Shown here in pieces: positions 15,494 to 23,891 of a DNA stretch of 64,000 nucleotides. How positions within the stretch are numbered: position 1 is the stretch's first letter; each line of letters begins with the position of its first letter. The notes under the pieces are model-generated. The model did no database searches. It worked only from the letters and a program-made list of their open reading frames with translations, and was not told the DNA's origin. The translations under genes were made by a program, and so were the position numbers. This DNA comes from Lentisphaerales bacterium (GTDB taxonomy: Bacteria; Verrucomicrobiota; Lentisphaeria; Lentisphaerales; Lentisphaeraceae), in contig JAKVBD010000015.1 of assembly GCA_022446985.1 (NCBI GenBank), positions 17,909 through 81,908 on the forward strand, written 5' to 3'.

Positions 15494-17328
15494 TGACTAC
15501 GGAAAAACAGCAAAAATATAGTTTAATGGCAGCAGTGTTTCAGCTGTTTATGGGAGCTTTTGTAGCGGGCTTATGGTTGAAGTATGAAGGCTTTTTACCG
15601 GTAGAGTTTTTAATTCAGGCAGGAAATACATTAGTCATTGGTTTCTTAATAAGCGTTCTTGCATGGCGCCATAATGCTATGGCCTGGAAAGCTTCAATTG
15701 AAAAAAGAGACAGAGGCTTAGCCACTGAGCAAGAAAAGATTTTTTCTGATGATGACGAATATTTTGGTCGATTTGAAAAGTCATTTTTACAGTTCAATAA
15801 AGTGCTGCTCCCATTTATACTGGTCGCTATAAGTGTAATAGAGATAGGCCTGAGTTTAAGAGTTTACTTACTGGAAGCCAGTGAACTGTCAAAGAATTCA
15901 CAGACATTACTCATTCCAGTAACATTGATGCTTTCATTTTCTTTAATTTCTTTTCTTGTTGGAAAGTTCTTTTCGGGTTTGGCTCATAGAGAAGCTTATG
16001 TTTTTTTAAGACCTGTTTGTGGCTATCTTCTATATAACTCTTTTACAATGTTTTTAGCAGGTATTGCTGCTTTAAATTATCACTTTGGCGTCATGCAGCC
16101 TCTAGTATGGTTTGTTAATTTCTCTATAGGTTTAAGTTGCTTGATTGCAATTGAAAGATTATTCCTTTGGATCGTGGATATGTATCGTCCAAAGAGTAAA
16201 AATGAAGGTTATTTACCAATATATGAGAGTCGCATACTGGCATTGTTTAGTCAACCTAAAGGAGTGCTGGGTAATTTAGCCGCTATGCTGGAGTATCAGT
16301 TCGGCATTAAAGTTTCAGAATCTCTATTTGCGTCATTTTCAAAGAAGGTGTTGCTACCATATGTCAGCCTTCAGCTTCTAAGCCTTTTTGCTTTATCTTC
16401 CGTTACTTATATCAAGCCAAGTGAAAAGGCTTTGAAAATGTCCTGGGGAGATAAAGATTTTACAATTTTAGAGCCGGGAATTTATTTTGGCGCTCCTTGG
16501 CCTATGAGCAGTATTGAGCGTTTAGATGTGCATAGAGTAACAGAGGTTGATTTAACAGAAAATGCTGAGTTTGAAAAGAAGCTATCTGAAGCGAGAATCA
16601 AACCTTTGGTAGATAATTGGGATCAAGAAGAGTACAATGAATTGCTTAATTTAGCTGCACAAATTAATCAGGATGGACAATTTTCGCAAAATCTGGTGGC
16701 GCTGAATGTGAAGCTATCATACAGAATTCAGGATGTCCTAAAGTTTAGAGGTGCTTATGAAAATACAGAAGCCGCCTTGATCATGACTGGACGTAAGATT
16801 TTAACCAGAACTCTGTTGGAGAGTAACTTCAACGAAACCATTAAGTCGGGTTTAAAGGATTTTCATACCAAGCTAAAGGCGAGTTTAGTGGATGTGTGTG
16901 CAGAAGAGTTTGGTGTTGAGGTGATTGATGTGTCAGTTATTAACTTTCAGCCTCCACCAGAAGTCGTAGAAGCTTACAGATCTGTTCATATTGCTCTGGA
17001 GGAAAGAGAGCGTTTAGCCATTAAGGCTGATAAATACAGTAATTCTCGACATAATCTGGCAGAACTTGATGTTGACCTTTTGCTTAAAAAAGCTACACAG
17101 GAGACTGTGTTAAGAAAGCTTTTGTTGGATAAGGAATTGCAAGCATTTAACGATCAAAAAGAAGTATATGAGAAGTTGCCGGTTCTATATAAAGCAATTG
17201 CTTTAATGACTACTTATGAAGCTGTTTTGAAAGATGTTAGAAAAGTTGTGAACCTGACAGGCACTCAAAATGAAATTATTACCTTGGAATTAAAGAAATC
17301 TACACCGGATTTATTGGAGTTGGAGTAA
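15493..17328 (+). CDS. Multi-pass SPFH/Band 7 protein (HflK-like)
   Basis: A 611-residue protein in two parts. Residues about 10-300 hold around five transmembrane helices (for example FILVAISVIEIGL, LMLSFSLISFLVG, YNSFTMFLAGIAALN). Residues about 300-560 are an SPFH/Band 7 domain: YIKPSEKALKMSWG, LEPGIYFGAPWPMSSIERLDV, VKLSYRIQDVLKFRGAY, EFGVEVIDVSVINFQPPPEVV. HflK has only one helix, so the multi-pass N-terminus is unusual. SPFH proteins assemble into large rings that fence membrane microdomains and regulate FtsH. Start is ATG 15493, overlapping the permease stop. Two further SPFH proteins follow directly, probably as hetero-oligomeric partners. Confidence 0.8.
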   Translation: MTTEKQQKYSLMAAVFQLFMGAFVAGLWLKYEGFLPVEFLIQAGNTLVIGFLISVLAWRHNAMAWKASIEKRDRGLATEQEKIFSDDDEYFGRFEKSFLQFNKVLLPFILVAISVIEIGLSLRVYLLEASELSKNSQTLLIPVTLMLSFSLISFLVGKFFSGLAHREAYVFLRPVCGYLLYNSFTMFLAGIAALNYHFGVMQPLVWFVNFSIGLSCLIAIERLFLWIVDMYRPKSKNEGYLPIYESRILALFSQPKGVLGNLAAMLEYQFGIKVSESLFASFSKKVLLPYVSLQLLSLFALSSVTYIKPSEKALKMSWGDKDFTILEPGIYFGAPWPMSSIERLDVHRVTEVDLTENAEFEKKLSEARIKPLVDNWDQEEYNELLNLAAQINQDGQFSQNLVALNVKLSYRIQDVLKFRGAYENTEAALIMTGRKILTRTLLESNFNETIKSGLKDFHTKLKASLVDVCAEEFGVEVIDVSVINFQPPPEVVEAYRSVHIALEERERLAIKADKYSNSRHNLAELDVDLLLKKATQETVLRKLLLDKELQAFNDQKEVYEKLPVLYKAIALMTTYEAVLKDVRKVVNLTGTQNEIITLELKKSTPDLLELE

Positions 17329-17331
17329 GCT

Positions 17332-18237
17332 ATGAAGAATAATAAACTGACTATAATAATTAGCAGCTTGACGTTACTTTTAGTCGTTACGGTTATGTGT
17401 ACCTTTCAAATGAAGGTCGGTGAAATGGCGATTGTTACGACCTTTGGTGATGCCAAAGAACTCAAGCAACCGGGTTTATATTTTAGATGGCCATGGCCAG
17501 TGCAAAAGTTGGTACGTTTAGATGCCCGTAAGCAATTATTTGAAGGACGAGAAAGAGAGATTCTCACTAACGACAATATCAATATTATATTGAAGCTTGT
17601 TGTCGCTTGGTCAATAGACAAAGAAAAATCTCTAGACTTTTATAAATCACTTGGCCAGAATGCTCGTGCAGCGGAAGATAGGCTTGAAACCTTAGTTTCA
17701 AGTACACCGCAGAGTGTTATACGAAATTATGAATTAAAAGATTTTTTTAATTCAGAAGGCGGATCAAAGATTCAACAAATAGAAAACGAGTTAACAGCAG
17801 CCTTAAATGAAGTGACTTATGGAAAGTATGGAATTGTAATCCATAAAGCAGCTTTAACTAAGATTAGTCTTCATGAAAAGAACAGCGAAAGTGTTCTGGC
17901 AAAAATGCAAGAAGAGCAGAGCCGTATAGCTGCTGAGATTTTATCAAAAGCCGAGACCGCAGCTAAGTTGAAAGAAAATGCGGCAGATAATATTCGAGCT
18001 GAAAAAATAGCCCAGGCACAAGCAGAGTCGAAAAAAATTCGGGACGAAGTCAGAGTGAAGTCTACAGAATTATTTTCGAAATATCAAAAGAATCAAGAGT
18101 TTGCAGCTTTTTTAAGACAGCTGGATGGCTTAAAGGAAATTATGAAAACTCAGACTACAGCTTTTTTGAGCCCGAATATACCTCCGTTTGATTTGTTTAA
18201 AGAAGCTATTCAGTCTGAGGATAAAAACAAAAAATGA
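17332..18237 (+). CDS. SPFH/Band 7 protein (HflC-like)
   Basis: A 301-residue protein with one N-terminal membrane anchor (LTIIISSLTLLLVVTVMCTF) and a full SPFH domain outside: VGEMAIVTTFGDAKELKQPGL, FRWPWPVQKLVRLDARKQLF and VVAWSIDKEK. This is the HflC layout and length (E. coli HflC 334 aa). A long alpha-helical, coiled-coil region follows (SRIAAEILSKAETAAKLK, KIAQAQAESKKIRDEV), as expected for ring assembly. The last bases overlap the next SPFH gene by four (ATGA). No FtsH protease gene lies nearby, so its partner may be another protein of this operon. Confidence 0.85.
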   Translation: MKNNKLTIIISSLTLLLVVTVMCTFQMKVGEMAIVTTFGDAKELKQPGLYFRWPWPVQKLVRLDARKQLFEGREREILTNDNINIILKLVVAWSIDKEKSLDFYKSLGQNARAAEDRLETLVSSTPQSVIRNYELKDFFNSEGGSKIQQIENELTAALNEVTYGKYGIVIHKAALTKISLHEKNSESVLAKMQEEQSRIAAEILSKAETAAKLKENAADNIRAEKIAQAQAESKKIRDEVRVKSTELFSKYQKNQEFAAFLRQLDGLKEIMKTQTTAFLSPNIPPFDLFKEAIQSEDKNKK

Positions 18238-19262
18238 GCTCAGAGTTAAAAGATAAACAGGAGAGTGGTGGGTTAAAGGCTCTAAAAGATGCCTTAAATA
18301 CAACTTCTATTTTATTAAGAATAGCCATGGTTCTTCTTGTTTTCGCTTTTTTGTTCAGTGGAATGAAAAACCTTGAGCAATATGAGGAAGCTGTAGTATT
18401 GCGGTTTGGTGCAGACTCCGGTGCTGTTCGGCAAAAGGCTGGAATGCAGTTTGCCTTTCCGTATCCAGTTGATCAAGTGATTGTGGTTCCTGTAGGTAGA
18501 ACACAATCGCTCAGTTCTCCTTCCTTTATGTATAAAGACATGCAGATGAAGGAAGTTGCCCCATATTTAAAACCTGGAGTCGACGGTTACTTGTTGACTG
18601 CAGATCGAAATATCTTGCACTGTGAATCGACTCTGAAGTATGAAGTTGAAGATATAAAAAGCTATTTATTCAGTCTGAATAAAGAGCAAAGGGATGAGAT
18701 TATCCGCAATTTATTGGATAATTCAATTTTGAAGTCTGTAGCTAAACTGACTTTGGAAGAAGCCCTCAATAAAAAGCAATTAATTGCTGATACTAAACTA
18801 ACTTTACAAGCACAATTAGAAGAATTAGGCGCGGGTGTGCACGTTGATCTGTTAGATATTCGTTTGACCGTGCCTAGGCAGGTTGAGGAAAATCGCCGGG
18901 AAGTCGTTAAGGCTAGGAATCAGGCAGATACACGATTAGCTGAAGCAAGTAAGTATACTCGTCAAACAGCTGATAGGACAGAAAACGATATCATCAAAAT
19001 TAAGTACGGTGCTGGGATTTGGAAGAAGAGAATGATGGAGCGCGCCAAGGGTGATTTAGAAATATTTGAAAAGCTGCTGTCTGAATATGAGAAGAACCCA
19101 GAGCAAGTAAAAATCATGCTTTTACGAGATGCCATGTCAGAAGTAAGTGGCAAGTTGGAAGAGGTTTTTGTTTTCGATAGCAATGAAGAGCGAGAGTTAA
19201 GAATTCAAATGGCGAGGCAGCCGATAAACAAAAAGACGAAGTCTGATGAAGAAGATAAGTAA
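18234..19262 (+). CDS. SPFH/Band 7 protein (HflK/C-like, third copy)
   Basis: A 342-residue protein: a cytoplasmic N-terminus of about 25 residues, one helix (ILLRIAMVLLVFAFLFSG), then an SPFH domain (EEAVVLRFGADSGAVRQKAG, QFAFPYPVDQVIVVPVGR) with an inserted loop (SFMYKDMQMKEVAPYLKPG) not usual in HflC. The STLKYEVEDIKSYLFSL strand and the following long charged helix fit the family. The C-terminus is Lys/Glu-rich. It overlaps the P-type ATPase start by 17 bases. Three non-identical SPFH genes in a row suggest a hetero-oligomer. Confidence 0.85.
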   Translation: MSSELKDKQESGGLKALKDALNTTSILLRIAMVLLVFAFLFSGMKNLEQYEEAVVLRFGADSGAVRQKAGMQFAFPYPVDQVIVVPVGRTQSLSSPSFMYKDMQMKEVAPYLKPGVDGYLLTADRNILHCESTLKYEVEDIKSYLFSLNKEQRDEIIRNLLDNSILKSVAKLTLEEALNKKQLIADTKLTLQAQLEELGAGVHVDLLDIRLTVPRQVEENRREVVKARNQADTRLAEASKYTRQTADRTENDIIKIKYGAGIWKKRMMERAKGDLEIFEKLLSEYEKNPEQVKIMLLRDAMSEVSGKLEEVFVFDSNEERELRIQMARQPINKKTKSDEEDK

Positions 19263-21153
19263 GGAAAATATGCATTTATGGGCCTTTGCCGGGCTGATAT
19301 TTATTATCAATTCCTTTGTCTTTTTAAAAACAGTAGATGATGGCCTGTTTTTAGCTTCTGTATCAGCAGGAATTGCTGTTGCTATTTTATTGATCCCAAT
19401 GTTAAGGACCCTTTTCGAGGATTTTCGTGAGAAGCAGATGAAGATGCATGAGCTGGTCATATTGGCTGTACTGGCCAGTTGCAGCCAGGGCGACTTAATT
19501 ACTTCCTCTTGTATAGCTTTCTTTATGCTTTTGTCGATGATTATTGAGTCAAAGACAGCAAGTGGGGTCCAGTCATCTCTTGAGGCTTTAGCAAAGATTA
19601 CACCAGGTAAGGCGAACCGAGTAAAAGAGGACGGGGCACTCGAAGATGTTGAAGGTAAAGATCTTTTGCCTGGAGATATTATACGAGTTAGTCCAGGCGA
19701 AAATATATTGGCAGATGGCGAAATCATTAAAGGACGAAGTTCTATAAATGAAGCAAATATTACCGGAGAATCTTTACCTGTAGACAAAGGTGAGACGTCT
19801 AAAGTTTTTGCCGGCACAACTAATCTTACAGGTGTTGTTGAAGTTAAAGTTTTAAAAGCAGGTGAAGATACAGCCATTGGTAGAGTTAGAGAGCTAATTT
19901 TGCAGGCAGAAGGCAGTAAGTTGCCATTTGTACGATTAATTGATGAGTATGTGAAGTACTATACGCCGTTAGTTGTTATGATTGCAGCAATTGTGCTATT
20001 TTTTAACAAAGACACAGATGGCGTGAATAGAGTCGTTGCTATCTTAGTTGCCACTTGTCCCATTGCACTTATCTTAGCGACTCCAACAGCTGTAGTTGCG
20101 TCTTTATCCGCTGCCGCCCGTTTAGGTGTCTTAATCAAGGATGTAAATGACATAGAAGCGATGGCGAGGATAGAAGCGTTTATTTTTGATAAAACGGGTA
20201 CTTTGACGAGTGGAGTTCTTCAGGTAGCCTGTTTGAAACCTGTACCAGGAGTCAAGAATGCAGATTTACTACGAGCTGCAGTTATAGCGGAGTCTGACAG
20301 TAAGCACCCTGTCGCCAAAGCTATAATGCAATTGGCAGATAAAGCCAGAATGAAAGTTCGTCATGCCGATTCACTTCATGAAGAGCCTGGACGCGGGGTA
20401 AAAGCTTCTTTTAAAGATCAAACGATTTTGGCAGGTAATTTAGCATGGATGGAAGATAATCGCTTTAAGGCGGAACAGTTTAATTTTTCTACGAAAAAAG
20501 ATGGCGTCGGCATGAGTTTATTATTCATTTGTCGAGATGGTAAGCCATTAGGTTGGATCGGGCTTTCAGATCAGCCTAGGCCGGAAGTTGCTGAGAGTTT
20601 AGTTGATCTTCAGGGTTCTGGGATTTCTTACTCTGCAATTGTTTCGGGTGACCGCACATCGGTTGTAGATGCTGTTTCAAAAGACTTACCAGTGCATGAA
20701 GCTTTTGGTGATTGTACTCCAGATATGAAAGTGGATAAAGTTAAATATGTTAAGGATAAGGGTTATAGAGTCGCATTTGTTGGTGATGGAGTAAATGATG
20801 GTCCTGCATTGGCTACCAGTGATATCGGTATTGCTATGGGAGCTGCGGGAAGTGATGTCGCAATAGAGAGTTCAACAATTGCACTGATGAATAATGAGTT
20901 AGATCGTTTACCATTTTTGGTCACATTATCAAGAAAGATGCGAATGACCGTTATTCAGAATTTTTTACTTGGTGGTATCTTTATAATCGGTGGAATCAGT
21001 CTTGGAGCTCTTGGAAGTTTAAGTCCTGTCATTGCCGCAGTTCTTCAGGTGATTGGAGCTCTCGGTGTTGTTTTGAATAGTGCGAGACTTATCCGACAAG
21101 GTGAGGAAATTCAAGCTTTTGATCAACCTTTAGGAGAAGTTAATGAAGGGTAA
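19246..21153 (+). CDS. P1B-like P-type ATPase with non-standard CPI motif and no N-terminal metal domain
   Basis: A 635-residue P-type ATPase. Core motifs are present: TGES (173-176), the phosphorylated Asp in DKTGT (D315), the HP locus SDSKHPVAKAI that is typical of heavy-metal P1B pumps, and GDGVNDGPAL. About six to eight helices are visible. The substrate-site helix reads VATCPIALILATP (Cys271), where characterised P1B pumps usually have CPC, CPH or SPC. There is no N-terminal HMA or His-rich domain. Ion specificity therefore cannot be assigned; copper or zinc transport should not be assumed. It sits between three SPFH genes and an ABC ATPase, overlapping both neighbours, so it works in the same system. 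Confidence 0.85.
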   Translation: MKKISKENMHLWAFAGLIFIINSFVFLKTVDDGLFLASVSAGIAVAILLIPMLRTLFEDFREKQMKMHELVILAVLASCSQGDLITSSCIAFFMLLSMIIESKTASGVQSSLEALAKITPGKANRVKEDGALEDVEGKDLLPGDIIRVSPGENILADGEIIKGRSSINEANITGESLPVDKGETSKVFAGTTNLTGVVEVKVLKAGEDTAIGRVRELILQAEGSKLPFVRLIDEYVKYYTPLVVMIAAIVLFFNKDTDGVNRVVAILVATCPIALILATPTAVVASLSAAARLGVLIKDVNDIEAMARIEAFIFDKTGTLTSGVLQVACLKPVPGVKNADLLRAAVIAESDSKHPVAKAIMQLADKARMKVRHADSLHEEPGRGVKASFKDQTILAGNLAWMEDNRFKAEQFNFSTKKDGVGMSLLFICRDGKPLGWIGLSDQPRPEVAESLVDLQGSGISYSAIVSGDRTSVVDAVSKDLPVHEAFGDCTPDMKVDKVKYVKDKGYRVAFVGDGVNDGPALATSDIGIAMGAAGSDVAIESSTIALMNNELDRLPFLVTLSRKMRMTVIQNFLLGGIFIIGGISLGALGSLSPVIAAVLQVIGALGVVLNSARLIRQGEEIQAFDQPLGEVNEG

Positions 21154-22567
21154 TGTTGAAGCCGTTGTTAAGGGGGAAGCACTCGTAAAGACTTTTAAAG
21201 ACTTTTGGGGTAGAGATAAAGTCAAAGCTTTGAAAGGTGTTGATATTGTTATCCCCAAAGGCTCGGTTTTTGGTTTACTAGGACCAAATGGTGCAGGTAA
21301 ATCGACTCTTATCAAATTAATTCTTGGTCACCTTCATCCAACCTCTGGCAGGGTTGCCGTATTGGGGAAAAGTCCTAAAGATGTTGAAGCGAAGTATAAG
21401 ATAGGTTATCTGCCAGAAAGGTCTTACCTCTATAAAAACCTTACAGCAGAAGAAACGTTGTATTATTTTGGTGAAATTTTAAACTTAAGTAAAGAGCAGA
21501 TTAAAAGTCGTAGTGACCAACTTCTTGAAATGGTAGGGTTGCAGAATGCTGTAAAGCGCTACGTCGGCGAATTTTCTCATGGTATGACTCGCCGAATGGG
21601 GTTAGCTCAAGCTTTACTTAATGATCCAGACTTTATCATTTTAGATGAACCTACAGCTGGTTTAGACCCGGTTGGTTGCCGCGAAGTCAAAGACTTAATT
21701 ATTACTCTTGGCAAAAGAGGTAAGACAGTTTTGCTAACCAGTCATTTATTGGCAGATGTTGAGGATACCTGTGATGAGTTGTTGATGATGTATGGAGGAA
21801 CAGTTCAGTCTAAAGGCAAAATTGATGACCTCTTAGCAGATACTAATAGAATCAAACTTGAGTTTCCTGCTGATAAAGGAATCGATTTAACTACATTAGA
21901 AAAAGAGTTAAAACAAAAAAGTTCAGGTGATTTCAGTATATCATCACCCAGGCAGTCATTGGAACAATATTTTTTAAATATTGTAAATAAAGGCCGTCAG
22001 TTTAAGGAAACGTCAGGTGCCCAAAAAGGAAAAGGTGTTGCTGCTTACCTTCAAGCTGGTGTTGAGCAAGAAAAAGTAAGTTCAGTTGAAAAGAAAGAGT
22101 CCGAAGTTCCAGAAGTGGCAATAAGAAAAGCTACTGTTGAGATTCAAAAAAAAGAAAGTGTCGCAGAGGAAACTTCTGAAAGTGCAGGAACTTCAGAAGT
22201 GTCTGGAAATGTTAAGCCTGTTGAATCTATACCGGAGGCAGAATCTATACCGGAGGCAGAATCTATACCAGAGGCAGAATCCAAGCTTGAGTCAGTAGAG
22301 GTTTTAGATGAAACTCCTAAAATGGTAGAAGCAGTAGAAGTCGCAGACGATGTCATTATGTCCTCAAGTAAGAACGTTGAACCTGAGGTGGGATTTAACT
22401 CGGAAGACGCAGTTATAGATAGTCTTCCTGAAGAACTCTCTGAATTTAGTGATTTAAAGGCTTCATCGTCAACTGAATCGACTATTGATTCAGAGCTAAT
22501 TGATTTCAGTGAGGATGAAGAAGATTCTGATTTAGACGAGAAGCTTTTGGATGATTTGACAATTTAA
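21143..22567 (+). CDS. ABC transporter ATP-binding protein with long acidic C-terminal extension
   Basis: A 474-residue protein; residues 1-285 are a standard ABC-2-type ATPase: Walker A GPNGAGKS (47-54), YLPERSYLYKNLT, a signature written FSHGMTRR (144-151) in place of LSGGQ, Walker B FIILDEPTAGLDP (from 164) and the switch LLTSHLL. The SHGM/SQGM form of signature is common in drug/Nod-type exporters. Residues about 300-474 are a low-complexity tail rich in Glu, Ser, Val and Asp, with three ESIPEA repeats at 361-378. It ends in a strongly acidic stretch (IDFSEDEEDSDLDEKLLDDL). Such a tail is not part of the ABC fold and may bind a partner. It overlaps the P-type ATPase by 11 bases, and the second permease follows at once. 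Confidence 0.85.
   Translation: MKGNVEAVVKGEALVKTFKDFWGRDKVKALKGVDIVIPKGSVFGLLGPNGAGKSTLIKLILGHLHPTSGRVAVLGKSPKDVEAKYKIGYLPERSYLYKNLTAEETLYYFGEILNLSKEQIKSRSDQLLEMVGLQNAVKRYVGEFSHGMTRRMGLAQALLNDPDFIILDEPTAGLDPVGCREVKDLIITLGKRGKTVLLTSHLLADVEDTCDELLMMYGGTVQSKGKIDDLLADTNRIKLEFPADKGIDLTTLEKELKQKSSGDFSISSPRQSLEQYFLNIVNKGRQFKETSGAQKGKGVAAYLQAGVEQEKVSSVEKKESEVPEVAIRKATVEIQKKESVAEETSESAGTSEVSGNVKPVESIPEAESIPEAESIPEAESKLESVEVLDETPKMVEAVEVADDVIMSSSKNVEPEVGFNSEDAVIDSLPEELSEFSDLKASSSTESTIDSELIDFSEDEEDSDLDEKLLDDLTI
22223..22276 (+). repeat. Three 18-bp tandem repeats in the ABC ATPase tail
   Basis: The unit gaatctataccggaggca occurs three times back to back, the last with one change (g to a), encoding ESIPEA three times. 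The unit is a multiple of three, so gain or loss would change tail length without breaking the frame. Confidence 0.9.
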
Positions 22568-22568
22568 G

Positions 22569-23891
22569 ATGAATCAGGTTTTTAATATAGCAAAAATGAC
22601 GGTGCTTATGTCTCTTCGACGAGGCACATTACCTGCAATTTTAATAGTAGTAGTAGTCATGTCTACTCTTATTTTTAATGTTGCACGTAGTGATGGTGAT
22701 TTGATTAATGAACTCGATATTCGGTTACTATATAGCTATGGATTTACATATAGTGCATTGAGCTTGATTGCTATCTCTATCGCTTGCTTTACAGTCCGCT
22801 CTCAGCTAGATGCTAAAAATATCCACATGTTAACCAGTTATCCGGTATCGAGAAAGGTGATCTTCTTCGGTCAGGGTTTGGGGGTGGCGTTGATTCTGCT
22901 GCTATCGGAACTTGTTCTTTTGGTGTCGATTGTTGCCAATGCTTGGTTGTACTCACAAGAGGCCAGTCAAGAATCCCAAGATTTGGCAGCGAATAAGTAT
23001 TTAAATAGTAGAAAGCTTGTTTATCCAAATTATAAATCTAAAAGAGACTTGACGCTGGAGTTTGCCAAAGAATATGACTTGAAGGTTGAGAAGTTGAATG
23101 AGATCTTGTGGGATGATTTAGCGGAGCAGGCCATTTTTAAAGATCAGAATATCAAAGCTAATGAATCTAAGATTTGGTTCTTTGATACAGGAGGTATTTC
23201 AGAACAAGCTGAAGAAATAGTTGTTAAATTTAATTTCAGGCAGGGTGATAGACTTCAGAAAATCAAAGGAGCTCTTGAACTTAACGGTGTTAACTCTCCA
23301 ACTTATTTTAAAGCGAATGTTGAAGCCCACCAGTTTCAAGAATATAAAATAAAAATACCTTTCGCGAGCGTGCCAGAAGACGGAATATTCACTTTAACAT
23401 TTACGAACTTGGGGACGTATTCAACTGTTGTAACTAGATCTGGATTAACGCTGGAGTTTGTAGATGGGAATTTTTATGGAAACTTTTTTAAAGTCATTTT
23501 GTCACAATTTATACATGCTTTTGTAATGATTGTGGTAGGAATGTGCGCCGGGTTAGGTTTGTCATTTTCTGTAGCTAATTTTTTGGTTATGATGCTTTAT
23601 CTGATGTCAGTTGCAGAAGGCGTCGTGAGTGTAGTTATTGAGGAAATGGGTTTTAAAGCAGTTGTTAGTATTTGGGATACTTTAGTGGTCAATTTACTAA
23701 AGGCAGCAATATGGGTAACAAAGGGGCTTCAACCCCCGGATGTAATAGGTAAAGTCTGTAGCGGAGTAAGTGTCGACAGTTCATATATATTTTATGAGTG
23801 GTTACCTGCAACTTCAATTTATGGGTTGATTGCACTGCTCATAGCATTAAAAGTTTTCGACAATAAAGAACTAGACAGGCTTCAGGTATGA
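22569..23891 (+). CDS. ABC-2 type permease with large extracytoplasmic domain
   Basis: A 440-residue membrane protein beginning one base after the ABC ATPase. The N-terminal helix (LPAILIVVVVMSTLIFNVA) and a second one are followed by the ABC-2 loop ARSD...TSYPVSRKVIFFGQGLGVAL. Between the third helix (about residue 130) and about 310 lies a soluble stretch with beta-rich character (WFFDTGGISEQAEEIVVKFNFRQ split by loops, FTLTFTNLGTYS), expected outside the cytoplasm. Three or more helices close the protein. A long external domain in an ABC-2 permease suggests handling of a bulky envelope substrate, as inference. It overlaps the next gene by four bases. Confidence 0.75.
   Translation: MNQVFNIAKMTVLMSLRRGTLPAILIVVVVMSTLIFNVARSDGDLINELDIRLLYSYGFTYSALSLIAISIACFTVRSQLDAKNIHMLTSYPVSRKVIFFGQGLGVALILLLSELVLLVSIVANAWLYSQEASQESQDLAANKYLNSRKLVYPNYKSKRDLTLEFAKEYDLKVEKLNEILWDDLAEQAIFKDQNIKANESKIWFFDTGGISEQAEEIVVKFNFRQGDRLQKIKGALELNGVNSPTYFKANVEAHQFQEYKIKIPFASVPEDGIFTLTFTNLGTYSTVVTRSGLTLEFVDGNFYGNFFKVILSQFIHAFVMIVVGMCAGLGLSFSVANFLVMMLYLMSVAEGVVSVVIEEMGFKAVVSIWDTLVVNLLKAAIWVTKGLQPPDVIGKVCSGVSVDSSYIFYEWLPATSIYGLIALLIALKVFDNKELDRLQV

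Noticed and set aside
19246..21153. KdpB (potassium pump) as identity of the P-type ATPase
   Set aside because: The substrate helix reads CPIAL rather than the KdpB pattern, the HP locus of P1B pumps is present, and no kdpA/kdpC genes are adjacent.
22223..22276. A phase-variable frameshift repeat
   Set aside because: The unit is 18 bases, so changes in copy number keep the frame; it can only alter tail length.
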